Source: Paradesertivirga sp965650335 (GTDB taxonomy: Bacteria; Bacteroidota; Bacteroidia; Sphingobacteriales; Sphingobacteriaceae). Taken from it: a DNA stretch of 64,000 nucleotides. The notes beneath the pieces were generated by a model that did no database searches, had not been told where the DNA came from, and saw only the letters and a program-made list of their open reading frames with translations. The DNA lies in the NCBI GenBank assembly GCA_965650335.1, contig CBFGOI010000008.1:11650-75649 (forward strand), in the 5' to 3' direction. Position numbers and translations under genes: made by a program. Positions 25,331 through 35,113 of the stretch are shown one piece after another (position 1 is the first letter of the stretch; the number at the start of each line of letters is the position of its first letter).

Positions 25331-27343
25331 CTACCAAAACTTGGCGGTGCGGTTAAATCTCTTTAAAACCACCCCCGTAAGTGGCGGAAGATTTATTGCA
25401 GCCGATTGCGGTTTACCCTGCCAGTGCACTGGCTCAGAAGAAAACTCCTGCTGGAGTTCAAAGCCACTACCGTAAAATCTTTCTTCATCCGAATTGAATA
25501 TCACCTGCCAGTCGCCGTGATGAGGCAAACCAATACGGTAATTTGGTCGCGGAACCGGTGTCATATTTAACACAACTACAAGCTTGTCATCTGCATGATT
25601 ACCCTTACGGCAATAAACCAGTACCGATTGCTCCGAATCATTCACTTCAATCCATTCAAACCCATCCCACTCGAAGCTCTTCTCATACAAGGCAGTTTCC
25701 TTTCTATATAAGTGATTCAGGCCTTTCACCAATTCTTTCATGCCTTTATGAGGAGCGAACTCCAACAGGTGCCAATCCAGCGAAAGATTTACGTTCCATT
25801 CTGAAGTTTGAGCAAATTCATTGCCCATATATAAAAGCTTGGCCCCCGGATGAGTGAACATATAGGTGTATAGCAGGCGAAGATTAGCAAAGCGCTGCCA
25901 CTCGTCGCCAGGCATTTTATAAATCATAGACTGCTTACCGTGCACCACTTCATCATGTGAAAGCGGTAACATAAAATTCTCGGTAAAGGCATAAACCGTA
26001 CTGAAAGTAATTTGGCTATGATGATATTTGCGGTGAACCGAATCCTGCTCAAAATATTTGATCGTATCATTCATCCAGCCCATCATCCATTTCATTCCAA
26101 AGCCAAGGCCTCCGGTAAACACAGGCCGGCTCACGCCAGGGAATGCTGTAGATTCTTCTGCGATGGTTTGAACGTCGGGAAAGGCTGAATACACCGCCAC
26201 GTTAAATTCTTTTAAAAAACTGATTGCTTCCAGGTTCTCACGTCCGCCAAATTGATTAGGAATCCATTCACCTTCTTTCCTGGAGTAATCGCGGTACAGC
26301 ATTGAGGCCACGGCATCCACACGTAAGCCATCTACATGGAAGCGGTCAAGCCAAAATATTGCGTTACTGATAAGGAATGAACGCACTTCATTTCGTCCAT
26401 AATTAAAAATGTACGACTTCCAGTCAGGATGAAAACCTTCTCGTTCATCGGCGTGCTCATAAAGATGGGTTCCGTCAAACTTGTATAAGCTGTGTATATC
26501 TCCCGGAAAATGCGAAGGCACCCAATCCAGGATTACTCCAATTCCATTTCTGTGGAGCTCTTCGATCAGAAACATTAAATCCTGTGGAGTGCCATACCGG
26601 GACGATGCAGCGAAATAGCCGGATACCTGGTATCCCCATGAGGGATAATAAGGATGCTCCATTATGGGCATAAACTCAACATGAGTAAAACCCATTTCTT
26701 TAATATAAGGAACTAAGCTCTCGGCTAATAAGCGATATCCCAAAAATATGTCAGGATTCTCGGGACTGCGCATCCAGGAACCCAAATGCATTTCATAGAC
26801 CGAGTACGGACGGGTGAGTGAATTGTTCTCATGGCGGTTTTCCATCCAGTCGGCATCGGCCCATTCGTACCAGGTATCCCAAACTATCGAAGCAGTGCGT
26901 GGGGGTTCTTCCCAGCGCAAAGCATAGGGATCTGACTTTTCAAGCTCTTCTCCCTGGTTAGAACGTATATAAAACTTATAAACCTCCCCGTTTCCAATAT
27001 GAGGTATAAACCCTTCCCATATACCTGAACTATCCCAGCGTACAAATAGAGGATGCGACTCTGGATTCCATCCGTTAAAGTTTCCTATTACAGAAACGAT
27101 TGCTGCATTGGGAGCCCACACAGCGAAATATGTACCGGTGCGACCATCAACCTCAACAACATGAGACCCAAGCTTCTCGTATAATTTGTAATGTTTCCCG
27201 GATCGGAATAAATGAATATCGAAATCTGTTAGTTTAGAAAATACAACTACATTGTTTTCTAAAGGTTTGGCAGTAGCGACTGGCATTTTACCAGCTGCTA
27301 CAGATGTGCTTTTTACGGACTTCGCTTTCTTTTTATTCTCCAT
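25331..27343 (-). CDS. glgB: 1,4-alpha-glucan branching enzyme
   Basis: A GH13 enzyme that makes alpha-1,6 branches in glycogen. After a Lys-rich N-terminal tail comes a CBM48 domain (YFAVWAPNAAIVSVIGNFNG). The catalytic barrel follows: nucleophile Asp343 in GLRVDAVASMLY, acid/base Glu396 in TIAEEST, and the third Asp in LPLSHDEVVHGK. A C-terminal all-beta domain ends the protein. 670 residues is normal. It overlaps the upstream GH31 gene by one base, so the two are coupled and likely work on the same alpha-glucans. Confidence 0.95.
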   Translation of the reverse strand: MENKKKAKSVKSTSVAAGKMPVATAKPLENNVVVFSKLTDFDIHLFRSGKHYKLYEKLGSHVVEVDGRTGTYFAVWAPNAAIVSVIGNFNGWNPESHPLFVRWDSSGIWEGFIPHIGNGEVYKFYIRSNQGEELEKSDPYALRWEEPPRTASIVWDTWYEWADADWMENRHENNSLTRPYSVYEMHLGSWMRSPENPDIFLGYRLLAESLVPYIKEMGFTHVEFMPIMEHPYYPSWGYQVSGYFAASSRYGTPQDLMFLIEELHRNGIGVILDWVPSHFPGDIHSLYKFDGTHLYEHADEREGFHPDWKSYIFNYGRNEVRSFLISNAIFWLDRFHVDGLRVDAVASMLYRDYSRKEGEWIPNQFGGRENLEAISFLKEFNVAVYSAFPDVQTIAEESTAFPGVSRPVFTGGLGFGMKWMMGWMNDTIKYFEQDSVHRKYHHSQITFSTVYAFTENFMLPLSHDEVVHGKQSMIYKMPGDEWQRFANLRLLYTYMFTHPGAKLLYMGNEFAQTSEWNVNLSLDWHLLEFAPHKGMKELVKGLNHLYRKETALYEKSFEWDGFEWIEVNDSEQSVLVYCRKGNHADDKLVVVLNMTPVPRPNYRIGLPHHGDWQVIFNSDEERFYGSGFELQQEFSSEPVHWQGKPQSAAINLPPLTGVVLKRFNRTAKFW

Positions 27344-29817
27344 TATCTCTGGACCTGAATCTCTTTAAAGTTTTTATTGGCTTTTATTATAACACGTTTA
27401 AGGTGATCAAAGTTTAAACTCTTATAATGCACTTCCTTACCATCTACCAAGACTTTTGATGGTTGGAAAGGTAAACCTATAAATTTTAGTTCATATGTTT
27501 CATATCTCGGAGTATATAATCCTTCAGAACTTTGTTTTATGGTACACGACAAGGCATCCCCTTTTACTACAAACTTTTTCTCGGTATAGATATCTTGCTC
27601 GTAAGCAAACGTATCGCCATGATCTTCGTAATAAAATGAATTTACCTCAATGTCTGAATAATAGATTTGAAATTTAATCTCGTCAGGCTCAATTTCGCCA
27701 ACATACTGCATTAACGGCCATTCAGGAATCACGGAACCCGCTTTAGCGAAAATCGGCATACTGTCTAACGGAGTTGGAACTTCATGTTCTCTGCCACCTT
27801 CCATGAGCTCATGCGTCCAATAGTTATACCATTTACCTTTCGGCAAATAAACCATTTTTGATTGTTGCCCCGGTTCAAATACAGGAGAAATAAGGATTTT
27901 ATCTCCAAAAGTAAATTCGTCTTCTCTCCCCCGGTTTAAAGGAACATCCTGCTCAAGCATCACCATCGGACGTAAAATCGGGAAACCGTATTTGTGGTGT
28001 TCCCAGTATGCCGAATAAATATAAGGCATCAGCCGGTAGCGGAGCTCAATAAACTTGCGGTTTATATCTTCATATTCTTTGCCGAAGCTCCATGGTTCGC
28101 GTTCGCGGGTATCACCTGCAGAGTGCGCACGCATAAATGGCGAAAAGACCCCTAACTGAATCCAGCGTGTAAACAATTCACCATCGGGTTCGCCCGTAAA
28201 TCCACCAATATCGGTACCACACATAGATATCCCGGAAATGGATAAACGCTGACACTGTATGGATGCAAGTTTTAAATGATCCCAGGAGGCAAGATTATCT
28301 CCTGTCCAAACTGAAGAATAACGTTGCACTCCAGCATATCCTGAACGGGTGATTGTAAACGGGCGCTTATTTTTAAACAGCTTTTTTAAGCCATCATAGG
28401 TTGCACGTACCATTTGCATACCATACACATTATGCGCCTTACGATGCGATCCGCGGTGCCCATCATATTGATGTCTGACATCATTAGGAAAAGATCCGGA
28501 TCCAAACACTGCAGGTTCGTTCATATCGTTCCACACACCTGCAACGCCATCGTCTACTAACCCTTTAAATAGAGTTCCCCACCATTCTCTTACTTCCGGA
28601 TTGGTATAATCGGGAAACTGACAGCGTCCTGGCCATACATGGCCTTCCATGAAATAATCGTCGCTTCGGCGACAAAAATATTTTTTCTCTTTTCCTTCTT
28701 TAAATACCCAGTAATTATCATCCACTTTAATACCAGGATCAATAATTACAACCGTTCTGAACCCATCGTCAAGAAGTTCTTTAATCATCTTCTTTGGATC
28801 TGGGAAATATTTTTTATTCCAGGTAAAGCAGCGATAGCCATCCATGTAATCAATGTCAAGATACAGAGCATCACAAGGAATTTTTCGGTCGCGGAAGTTC
28901 TTAGCCAAAGCCTTTAACTTGCTTTCCGGATAGTAACTCCAACGGCACTGGTGATATCCGAGGGCCCATTGCGGAGGCATTGGATGGGTTCCGGTTAAGC
29001 TATGGTATCGCTTAACAACGTCCATCATATGCGGGCCATGAATATAATAATACTGCAGCTCGCCGCCATCAGCCCAGAATGACGTTTTATCGACATCCTG
29101 ATGAGCGAAATCGAAATGGGTTTTATATGTATTATCAAAGAAAATTCCGTAACAGATATCCTCTTTAACACCTAAATAAAACGGAATAGCCCTGTATAAA
29201 GGATCCTGATCTCTGGCAAAAGAATAAGTATCGGTAGCCCAGTTAAGGAATCGCCGTCCCCTGATATTAAAGGTGGTCGGCTTATCGCCTAATCCGTAGA
29301 ATGATTCGTCAGGACTGCACTGTTTTGTACAATACACATAATAACCGCCGAAATCCACATTTTCTTCCCAGTGCATGGTAGAATAATCGCTGTTGATTAC
29401 CCGACTTGCATTATCTTCAAACGAGATAAGAAAATCCTTTTTGTCGATTACACAAGCTACTGTATTAGTCTCAACTCTATAATTTTCTTCAGTTTCTTTA
29501 AATGAAAATACGGTTGCGTGCTGTTCTAATTTAGGCACAGCATAAGAAAACTCATCTAAAAATGTTCCGTGGGGCGCTAACTTTACTCGTATAATTTCAT
29601 CACTCACGACTTTTACTTCTACTACTGCACTACCGTCAGAAAAGTAAAAATTATTATCCTGTTGACTATATTCTACAACACTCTGCAGATAAACTTTTTC
29701 AATGGGCTTTAAACCAATAATAGGGTTGTTTACATGGTGCACCCCCTCTTCTAACTGCTCTATACTAAACTCAGGTAGTTCCGGCAATTCCGGTAAAGGC
29801 TCTTTCTCGTCTGTCAT
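27343..29817 (-). CDS. GH31 alpha-glucosidase
   Basis: An 824-residue family-31 glycoside hydrolase. Nucleophile Asp431 is in VWNDMNEPAVFG and acid/base Asp507 in WTGDNLASW. The N-terminal beta-sandwich (from about 45) and the C-terminal domains, including a DUF5110-like end (FYYEDHGDTFAYEQD), are in the usual order. No signal peptide is seen, so it is cytoplasmic. It would release glucose from alpha-glucosides or glycogen-derived oligosaccharides, matching its coupled partner glgB. Confidence 0.92.
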   Translation of the reverse strand: MTDEKEPLPELPELPEFSIEQLEEGVHHVNNPIIGLKPIEKVYLQSVVEYSQQDNNFYFSDGSAVVEVKVVSDEIIRVKLAPHGTFLDEFSYAVPKLEQHATVFSFKETEENYRVETNTVACVIDKKDFLISFEDNASRVINSDYSTMHWEENVDFGGYYVYCTKQCSPDESFYGLGDKPTTFNIRGRRFLNWATDTYSFARDQDPLYRAIPFYLGVKEDICYGIFFDNTYKTHFDFAHQDVDKTSFWADGGELQYYYIHGPHMMDVVKRYHSLTGTHPMPPQWALGYHQCRWSYYPESKLKALAKNFRDRKIPCDALYLDIDYMDGYRCFTWNKKYFPDPKKMIKELLDDGFRTVVIIDPGIKVDDNYWVFKEGKEKKYFCRRSDDYFMEGHVWPGRCQFPDYTNPEVREWWGTLFKGLVDDGVAGVWNDMNEPAVFGSGSFPNDVRHQYDGHRGSHRKAHNVYGMQMVRATYDGLKKLFKNKRPFTITRSGYAGVQRYSSVWTGDNLASWDHLKLASIQCQRLSISGISMCGTDIGGFTGEPDGELFTRWIQLGVFSPFMRAHSAGDTREREPWSFGKEYEDINRKFIELRYRLMPYIYSAYWEHHKYGFPILRPMVMLEQDVPLNRGREDEFTFGDKILISPVFEPGQQSKMVYLPKGKWYNYWTHELMEGGREHEVPTPLDSMPIFAKAGSVIPEWPLMQYVGEIEPDEIKFQIYYSDIEVNSFYYEDHGDTFAYEQDIYTEKKFVVKGDALSCTIKQSSEGLYTPRYETYELKFIGLPFQPSKVLVDGKEVHYKSLNFDHLKRVIIKANKNFKEIQVQR

Positions 29818-29834
29818 TCAATTCCAATAAACAC

Positions 29835-29879
29835 GCTGATAATCTATAGCATCGGATGATATTATCAGCTTTTAAATAT
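29835..29879 (-). promoter_or_regulatory. inverted repeat upstream of the GH31-glgB operon
   Basis: Arms GCTGATAAT and ATTATCAGC, separated by 27 bases, lie 18-62 bases before the GH31 start. It could be an operator or a leader hairpin. No regulator can be assigned. Confidence 0.35.
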
Positions 29880-30081
29880 ACTACCTTCTGAACGGCTATA
29901 GACGTTCTTAGTTTTAAAGGTTAGTTAATAATATCTTATATCTTGCAAGTATACTAAATACCAATCCTAAAATAGGAAAAATGTTGAAACACCGATACCA
30001 ATTCGGCAAATAAAATCAGTGGATTTCTTTAAAGACAATTTGATTGAGCCTGAGATTTTATTTATTATTATAATTCTCGAT

Positions 30082-32508
30082 ATGAACGGATTAAAAGCGA
30101 TTGTCAGTATAGCCTTTTCAATAACATTTATTGTGTTGCTCAATATCAAATTAGGCAGCATTCCTCCTTTAGGTAAATTCTTAAGTCCCTTTACGGGATT
30201 CTGGCAAAATGCTGAAAGATTAGCTGAATACGATGATGCTATCGCACTTAAAGGATTAAAAAGCACCGTTCAGATTTCATTTGATGAGCACAGCATTCCT
30301 CATATTTTTGCAGATAATGAGTATGATCTATATTTTGCTCAAGGTTATATAACTGCCAAAGACCGTTTGTGGCAACTTGACTTCCAAACTCGTTTTGCTG
30401 CCGGAAGGCTTTCGGAGGTTATAGGTGAAAAAGCTTTAGAACTCGACAGGTATCAGCGACGTTTAGGCATGGGTTATGGTGCCGAAAACATGGTTAAGGA
30501 AATGGACAAGTATCCGCTAATAAAAGCCATGACACAGGCATATGCAGACGGAATAAATGCTTACATAGCAGACTTAAAGCCTGAAGATTACCCAATAGAA
30601 TTCAAAATACTGGATTATAAACCAGAGAAATGGACAGTATTGAATACGGGGCTTTTATTGAAATTAATGTCGGCTACCCTTGCCGGAGGCTCTGATGAGT
30701 TCTATATGAGCAATGCCCTGAGAAAATTTGGCAAGGAAACAATGGATGATCTATTTCCGGATTATCCTTTTAAAGATGAACCAATCATCCCGAGAGGAAC
30801 AAAATGGAATTTTCAGGATTTAGCTCCTCCAGTTCCGTCGGGCATCTTAGCCAAACCCACCACGATTCGTACTCGTCAACGGGACGAGGGAATCGGCAGT
30901 AACAACTGGGCTGTTTCCGGAAGTAAAACCGCTAGCGGCTATCCGATACTCGCAAACGATCCGCATTTAAATTTAACACTCCCGGCGATCTGGTATCAAA
31001 CACAGTTAAACGGACCCGGAATAAATGTATATGGGGTTTCAATACCAGGAGCTCCGGGTATAATAATTGGCTTTAACCAAAAGACAGCATGGGGAGTAAC
31101 TAATTCGGGAACGGATGTGCTGGACTGGTATCAAATAAAGTTTAAAGACGGTCAACACAAATATTATTGGCACAATAAACAATGGAAGCCTCTAAAGACG
31201 CGGGTTGAAAAAATAAGGGTGCGAGGAGAAAAAACGGTACTCGACACCGTTCTATATACCCATCACGGACCAGTGGTTTATTTAAAAAAGCCTGATTTTG
31301 CTAAAGCAAATAATGTTCCTGAAGGCTATGCACTTCGTTGGATTGCCCACGACCCATCGGTAGATATTGCAACCTTTTATTATTTAAACCGGGCTGCCAA
31401 TTATGACGATTACCGGAATGCTTTGCGCTATTATATTGCGCCGGCTCAAAATTTTGCCTTTGCAAGTGTTGATGGAGACATCGCATTAACCGCGGGTGGA
31501 TATTTCCCTAAAAAAGGCCAGGGCCATGGAAAATTTCTTTTGGATGGAACAAATGCTGCGGATGACTGGAAAACGAGAATTCCCTTTGAACAAAATCCTG
31601 TTATTAAAAATCCGGCGAGAGGGTTTGTAAGTTCGGCAAATCAGAACCTTGCAGATAAATCATATCCCTATTATTTGAACTGGGAATTTGCAGGTTATGA
31701 ACGCGGAAACAGAATTAACACTGTGTTATTGAAGATGAATAAGATTACCGTAAACGATATGGTAAAACTACAAGCCGATAATTACAGCAACCTTGCAAAA
31801 GATGTTTTACCCACCATGCTTAAGCTGGTAAGATTAGAAAAACTTAACGCAAGTGAAAGGGAGGCTTTTAACAGCGTCCAGAAATGGAAATATAATTTTG
31901 ACGCGAATGAAATTGGTGCCAGTATTTTTGAGATCTGGCAAAAAGATGTTTATAATAAAATATGGGCAGATGAATTTACCAACTCTGGCTCGCCCATGCG
32001 GTTTCCTAATCGCGACAGAACAGTTCACTTATTTTTGGAAGAACCCGATGCAAAATGGTTCGACAATATAACTACCCCGAACAAAAAAGAAACTCGTGTC
32101 GACATAGTAAATAATGCCTTTAAGTTCACGGTAGACAGTTTACAACGAAAATTTGGCGCTCTGGGAAGAAATTGGCAATGGGCAAATGTAAAACACAGCA
32201 ATGTTCCTCATTTGGCAAAAATCGCCGGCTTTGGCTCAGGATTATTAAAAACCGGTGGCTCTAAAACTTCAATCAATGCCTTGAACGAAAGTCACGGCCC
32301 CTCATGGCGCATGGTTGTGGCATTGGGTAAAGAAACAAAAGGATATGGCGTTTTTCCAGGTGGGCAATCTGGCAATCCCGGAAGTGTTTTTTATGATGAT
32401 ATGATCGACACATGGACAAACGGAAAACTGAATGAACTTCTGTTCTTAAAAACAACCGGTGAAAAAAGTAAGCGAATAAAGAACCGTCTAACGCTTAACC
32501 GTAAATAA
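30082..32508 (+). CDS. penicillin acylase family (Ntn) hydrolase
   Basis: This 808-residue precursor belongs to the family of penicillin G acylases and acyl-homoserine-lactone acylases. An N-terminal hydrophobic segment (IVSIAFSITFIVLLNI) exports or anchors it. Autocleavage is expected before Ser273 in GIGSNNWAVSG, which becomes the nucleophile of the beta chain; DPHLNL and NPGSVFYDD are family signatures. The true substrate is an amide such as an AHL or acylated amino acid, not necessarily a penicillin. A GTG at 30019 is in frame, but the ATG gives a normal signal. Confidence 0.9.
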   Translation: MNGLKAIVSIAFSITFIVLLNIKLGSIPPLGKFLSPFTGFWQNAERLAEYDDAIALKGLKSTVQISFDEHSIPHIFADNEYDLYFAQGYITAKDRLWQLDFQTRFAAGRLSEVIGEKALELDRYQRRLGMGYGAENMVKEMDKYPLIKAMTQAYADGINAYIADLKPEDYPIEFKILDYKPEKWTVLNTGLLLKLMSATLAGGSDEFYMSNALRKFGKETMDDLFPDYPFKDEPIIPRGTKWNFQDLAPPVPSGILAKPTTIRTRQRDEGIGSNNWAVSGSKTASGYPILANDPHLNLTLPAIWYQTQLNGPGINVYGVSIPGAPGIIIGFNQKTAWGVTNSGTDVLDWYQIKFKDGQHKYYWHNKQWKPLKTRVEKIRVRGEKTVLDTVLYTHHGPVVYLKKPDFAKANNVPEGYALRWIAHDPSVDIATFYYLNRAANYDDYRNALRYYIAPAQNFAFASVDGDIALTAGGYFPKKGQGHGKFLLDGTNAADDWKTRIPFEQNPVIKNPARGFVSSANQNLADKSYPYYLNWEFAGYERGNRINTVLLKMNKITVNDMVKLQADNYSNLAKDVLPTMLKLVRLEKLNASEREAFNSVQKWKYNFDANEIGASIFEIWQKDVYNKIWADEFTNSGSPMRFPNRDRTVHLFLEEPDAKWFDNITTPNKKETRVDIVNNAFKFTVDSLQRKFGALGRNWQWANVKHSNVPHLAKIAGFGSGLLKTGGSKTSINALNESHGPSWRMVVALGKETKGYGVFPGGQSGNPGSVFYDDMIDTWTNGKLNELLFLKTTGEKSKRIKNRLTLNRK

Positions 32509-32537
32509 AAAACGTTTGAATTTTCAGATTAAGATAC

Positions 32538-32888
32538 ATGTTAGTATTACCAATTTTTTTTCTCGCACTGATTTTGCAACTCTTTCTGCCCTGGTGGATA
32601 ATCGGAGTGCTTGCATTCGCCATTGCGGCATGGCAAAGTAAAAGTGGAGCCCATGCCTTTAAAGGTGGCTTTACTGCAATATTTCTTTTGTGGTTCATGA
32701 TGAGCTGTTGGAAGAGTCTGCCGAACGAAAACATATTAGCCAACCGTGTGGGACAAATGCTGATGTTGCCAGACTGGCCCTTTACATGGCTATTTGTTTT
32801 ACTGATCACTGCTGTGATTGGCGGACTGGCAGCAGGGTTTGCAGCTCTGTCCGGATTTTATGTCCGCAAGGCTTTCATAAAAAGATAG
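32538..32888 (+). CDS. small membrane protein (116 aa)
   Basis: Three or four hydrophobic segments: LVLPIFFLALILQLFLPWWI, IGVLAFAIAAW, GGFTAIFLLWFMMSCW and LFVLLITAVIGGLAAGFAAL. No family is recognised. It follows the acylase gene by 29 bases and may share its transcript. Confidence 0.65.
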   Translation: MLVLPIFFLALILQLFLPWWIIGVLAFAIAAWQSKSGAHAFKGGFTAIFLLWFMMSCWKSLPNENILANRVGQMLMLPDWPFTWLFVLLITAVIGGLAAGFAALSGFYVRKAFIKR

Positions 32889-32908
32889 CAGCACGAGCGA
32901 ATCATTCT

Positions 32909-32916
32909 TATCTTTG
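32909..32916 (+). promoter_or_regulatory. -7 box before the LuxE-like gene
   Basis: TATCTTTG fits TAnnTTTG exactly and lies only three bases before the chosen GTG start, implying a very short or absent leader. No -33 TTTG is seen. Confidence 0.4.
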
Positions 32917-32919
32917 AAC

Positions 32920-33906
32920 GTGACAAGCATTGATCCGAAAAAAATCTTCAATATCCAATCCGAAAAAGACTTCACAAACCTGGCTTTGGATATTTTTCGC
33001 TACCAGTCTGTTGAAAACGAAATATATTCAGAATTCGTAAGGGCTTTAGGCGTAGATATCAGTTCGGTAACAGACATTAAGACAATTCCTTTTTTACCTA
33101 TCGAGCTATTTAAATCGCACACCATTCAATGCGGAACCGAAGTTCCTGAGATTGTCTTTTCAAGTTCGGGTACTACAGGTGCCATACAAAGTAAACATCC
33201 GGTAAAAGATATTTCAGTTTACGTGGAAAGTTTTAGAAAAGGCTTTGAATATTTCTATGGTGATATAAGCGAATACACCTTACTTGCCCTGCTACCTTCC
33301 TATCAGGAACGTGATGGATCTTCATTGATTTATATGGTTGATGATCTGATAAAAATCAGTAAGAATACAGATAGTGGCTATTTTCTTTACAATCATGATG
33401 AGCTCTATTCAGTTTTACTTCGCCTCAAGGCACAAGAAAAAAAAACCATTTTGATGGGAGTGACTTATGCTTTGCTTGATTTTATTGAAGCATACACAAT
33501 AAATTTTCCCGACTTGACTGTAATGGAAACCGGCGGAATGAAGGGTAAACGCAAAGAAATGATCAGGGAAGAATTGCATAAAATACTTTGCGCCGGCTTT
33601 GGGGTTAAAGAGATACATTCCGAATACGGAATGACAGAACTTCTATCTCAAGGCTATTCGAAAAGTGAAGGAAAGTTTAGTTGTCCTCCATGGATGCAAG
33701 TTTTTATCAGAGATACAAACGATCCTTTCTCCATACTAGAAGCCGAAAAAACTGGCGGCATCAATATCATTGATTTAGCCAACCTCCACTCCTGTTCATT
33801 TCTTTCAAGTCAGGACCTGGGTAAAAAATATGCTGATGGAAGCTTTGAAATACTTGGCCGCTTTGACAATAGCGATATCCGCGGCTGCAATCTTTTAGTT
33901 CAATAA
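32920..33906 (+). CDS. LuxE-like acyl-protein synthetase / acyl ligase
   Basis: This 328-residue member of the ANL adenylate-forming superfamily is nearest to LuxE, which activates a fatty acid as acyl-AMP. The nucleotide loop is EIVFSSSGTTGAIQSK (about residues 80-95), followed by VMETGGMKGKRKEM and a HSEYGMTELLSQGYS motif typical of adenylating enzymes. No luciferase genes are near, so a bioluminescence role is not implied. The following glycosyltransferases suggest acylation of a glycan or lipid. The start is GTG 32920 or TTG 32914; the TATCTTTG box favours the former. Confidence 0.75.
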   Translation: MTSIDPKKIFNIQSEKDFTNLALDIFRYQSVENEIYSEFVRALGVDISSVTDIKTIPFLPIELFKSHTIQCGTEVPEIVFSSSGTTGAIQSKHPVKDISVYVESFRKGFEYFYGDISEYTLLALLPSYQERDGSSLIYMVDDLIKISKNTDSGYFLYNHDELYSVLLRLKAQEKKTILMGVTYALLDFIEAYTINFPDLTVMETGGMKGKRKEMIREELHKILCAGFGVKEIHSEYGMTELLSQGYSKSEGKFSCPPWMQVFIRDTNDPFSILEAEKTGGINIIDLANLHSCSFLSSQDLGKKYADGSFEILGRFDNSDIRGCNLLVQ

Positions 33907-33961
33907 TGCTTAATATTTCGTTGAGCTTTTGATTTTTCATAATTTCAGCCTTTCATAAACA

Positions 33962-35113
33962 ATGATGCTCAAATTCATTAAAAAAAATTCCAGTAAGCTA
34001 CTGCTTGTTCTTTATATTGTTTTACCATTCGTAGCAGCATTAAAGCAATACCTTAAAGGTAGTTTTAACAACTATTTAATTTTTAAATATACTTTCATTA
34101 ATACTATCCACGGCGAAGGCCTGTTTCAGGAACAACCTCAGTTTTTCTTCGATTCCAATCACTACGGTCCTTTTTTCGCCTTAATATTTGCTCCTTTTGC
34201 ACTTTTACCAGATTTTCTTGGAATCCTATTATGGGCTTTATTTGTGTCGCTGGCCCTATATTTTGCCGTAAGAAAACTGCCGGTTTCGGAAACACATCAA
34301 AATCTGATCCTACTAATTCTTTCACATGAACTGCTGACCTCGTTGTTTAATCTTCAGAGTAATGCTTTTATCGCAGCACTGATCATACTCACCTTTGCCT
34401 TTGCTATTAAGCACAAAGAAATTCTATCAGGCTTGTTAATTGCTATCGGCTTTTTAATAAAACTTTATGGAATTGTAGGCTTTGCTTTTATTCTTTTTGC
34501 CAAAAATAAGTTAAAATACATCGTCTCCTTTGTTGTATTTACAGCCCTTTTGGCATTTTTACCAGCGCTAATTTCCTCGGTTCCTTTTCAAATACAGGGC
34601 TACCATGATTGGTATGTATCGTTAAGCACTAAAAACAATCTAAACCTGGGGTCAATTATGCAGAACATCTCTGCAATAGGACTCATCCAAAAAAACATAA
34701 GCGCAGACATTTCTACCAGGAGTATTTTACTATGTGGGTTAATATTGATGCTTGGGCAGGTTATAGTAAATTTTAAACGATTTGATGATATCCGCTTTCA
34801 ATTTTTGCTATTATCCTCGGTATTACTTTTCACGGTATTATTTTCAACCGGTTCTGAATCCGCCACCTATATTATCGCGTTTCCGGGAGTTGCAATTTGG
34901 TACGTAACGAAAGAAAACAAGAATTATTGGGATCATTTTTTATTGGCATTTGCAATCATACTTACCAGTTTTTCACCGTCAGATTTATTCCCACCTGATG
35001 GCCGGACATTTGTTCGCGAATACAAGCTTAAAGCTCTACCTTGTTTTTTAATCTGGTTAGAAATTCTTCGCGAAAGCTATTTTGAAAAACACAGGGCTGA
35101 AATCAATGCATAA
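33962..35113 (+). CDS. GT87-type membrane glycosyltransferase (DUF2029)
   Basis: This 383-residue polytopic protein has about ten hydrophobic segments. The N-terminal loop NHYGPFFALIFAPFALLPD resembles the Pro-Phe-rich loop of GT87 enzymes, which use polyprenyl-phosphate sugars as donors on the outer face of the membrane. The GT2 gene that overlaps its end is of the type that makes such donors, so a two-step polyprenyl-sugar pathway is a reasonable inference. The acceptor is unknown. Confidence 0.75.
   Translation: MMLKFIKKNSSKLLLVLYIVLPFVAALKQYLKGSFNNYLIFKYTFINTIHGEGLFQEQPQFFFDSNHYGPFFALIFAPFALLPDFLGILLWALFVSLALYFAVRKLPVSETHQNLILLILSHELLTSLFNLQSNAFIAALIILTFAFAIKHKEILSGLLIAIGFLIKLYGIVGFAFILFAKNKLKYIVSFVVFTALLAFLPALISSVPFQIQGYHDWYVSLSTKNNLNLGSIMQNISAIGLIQKNISADISTRSILLCGLILMLGQVIVNFKRFDDIRFQFLLLSSVLLFTVLFSTGSESATYIIAFPGVAIWYVTKENKNYWDHFLLAFAIILTSFSPSDLFPPDGRTFVREYKLKALPCFLIWLEILRESYFEKHRAEINA

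Noticed and set aside
32920..33906. Bioluminescence (lux) locus
   Set aside because: Only a LuxE-like ligase is present; no luciferase or reductase genes are near.
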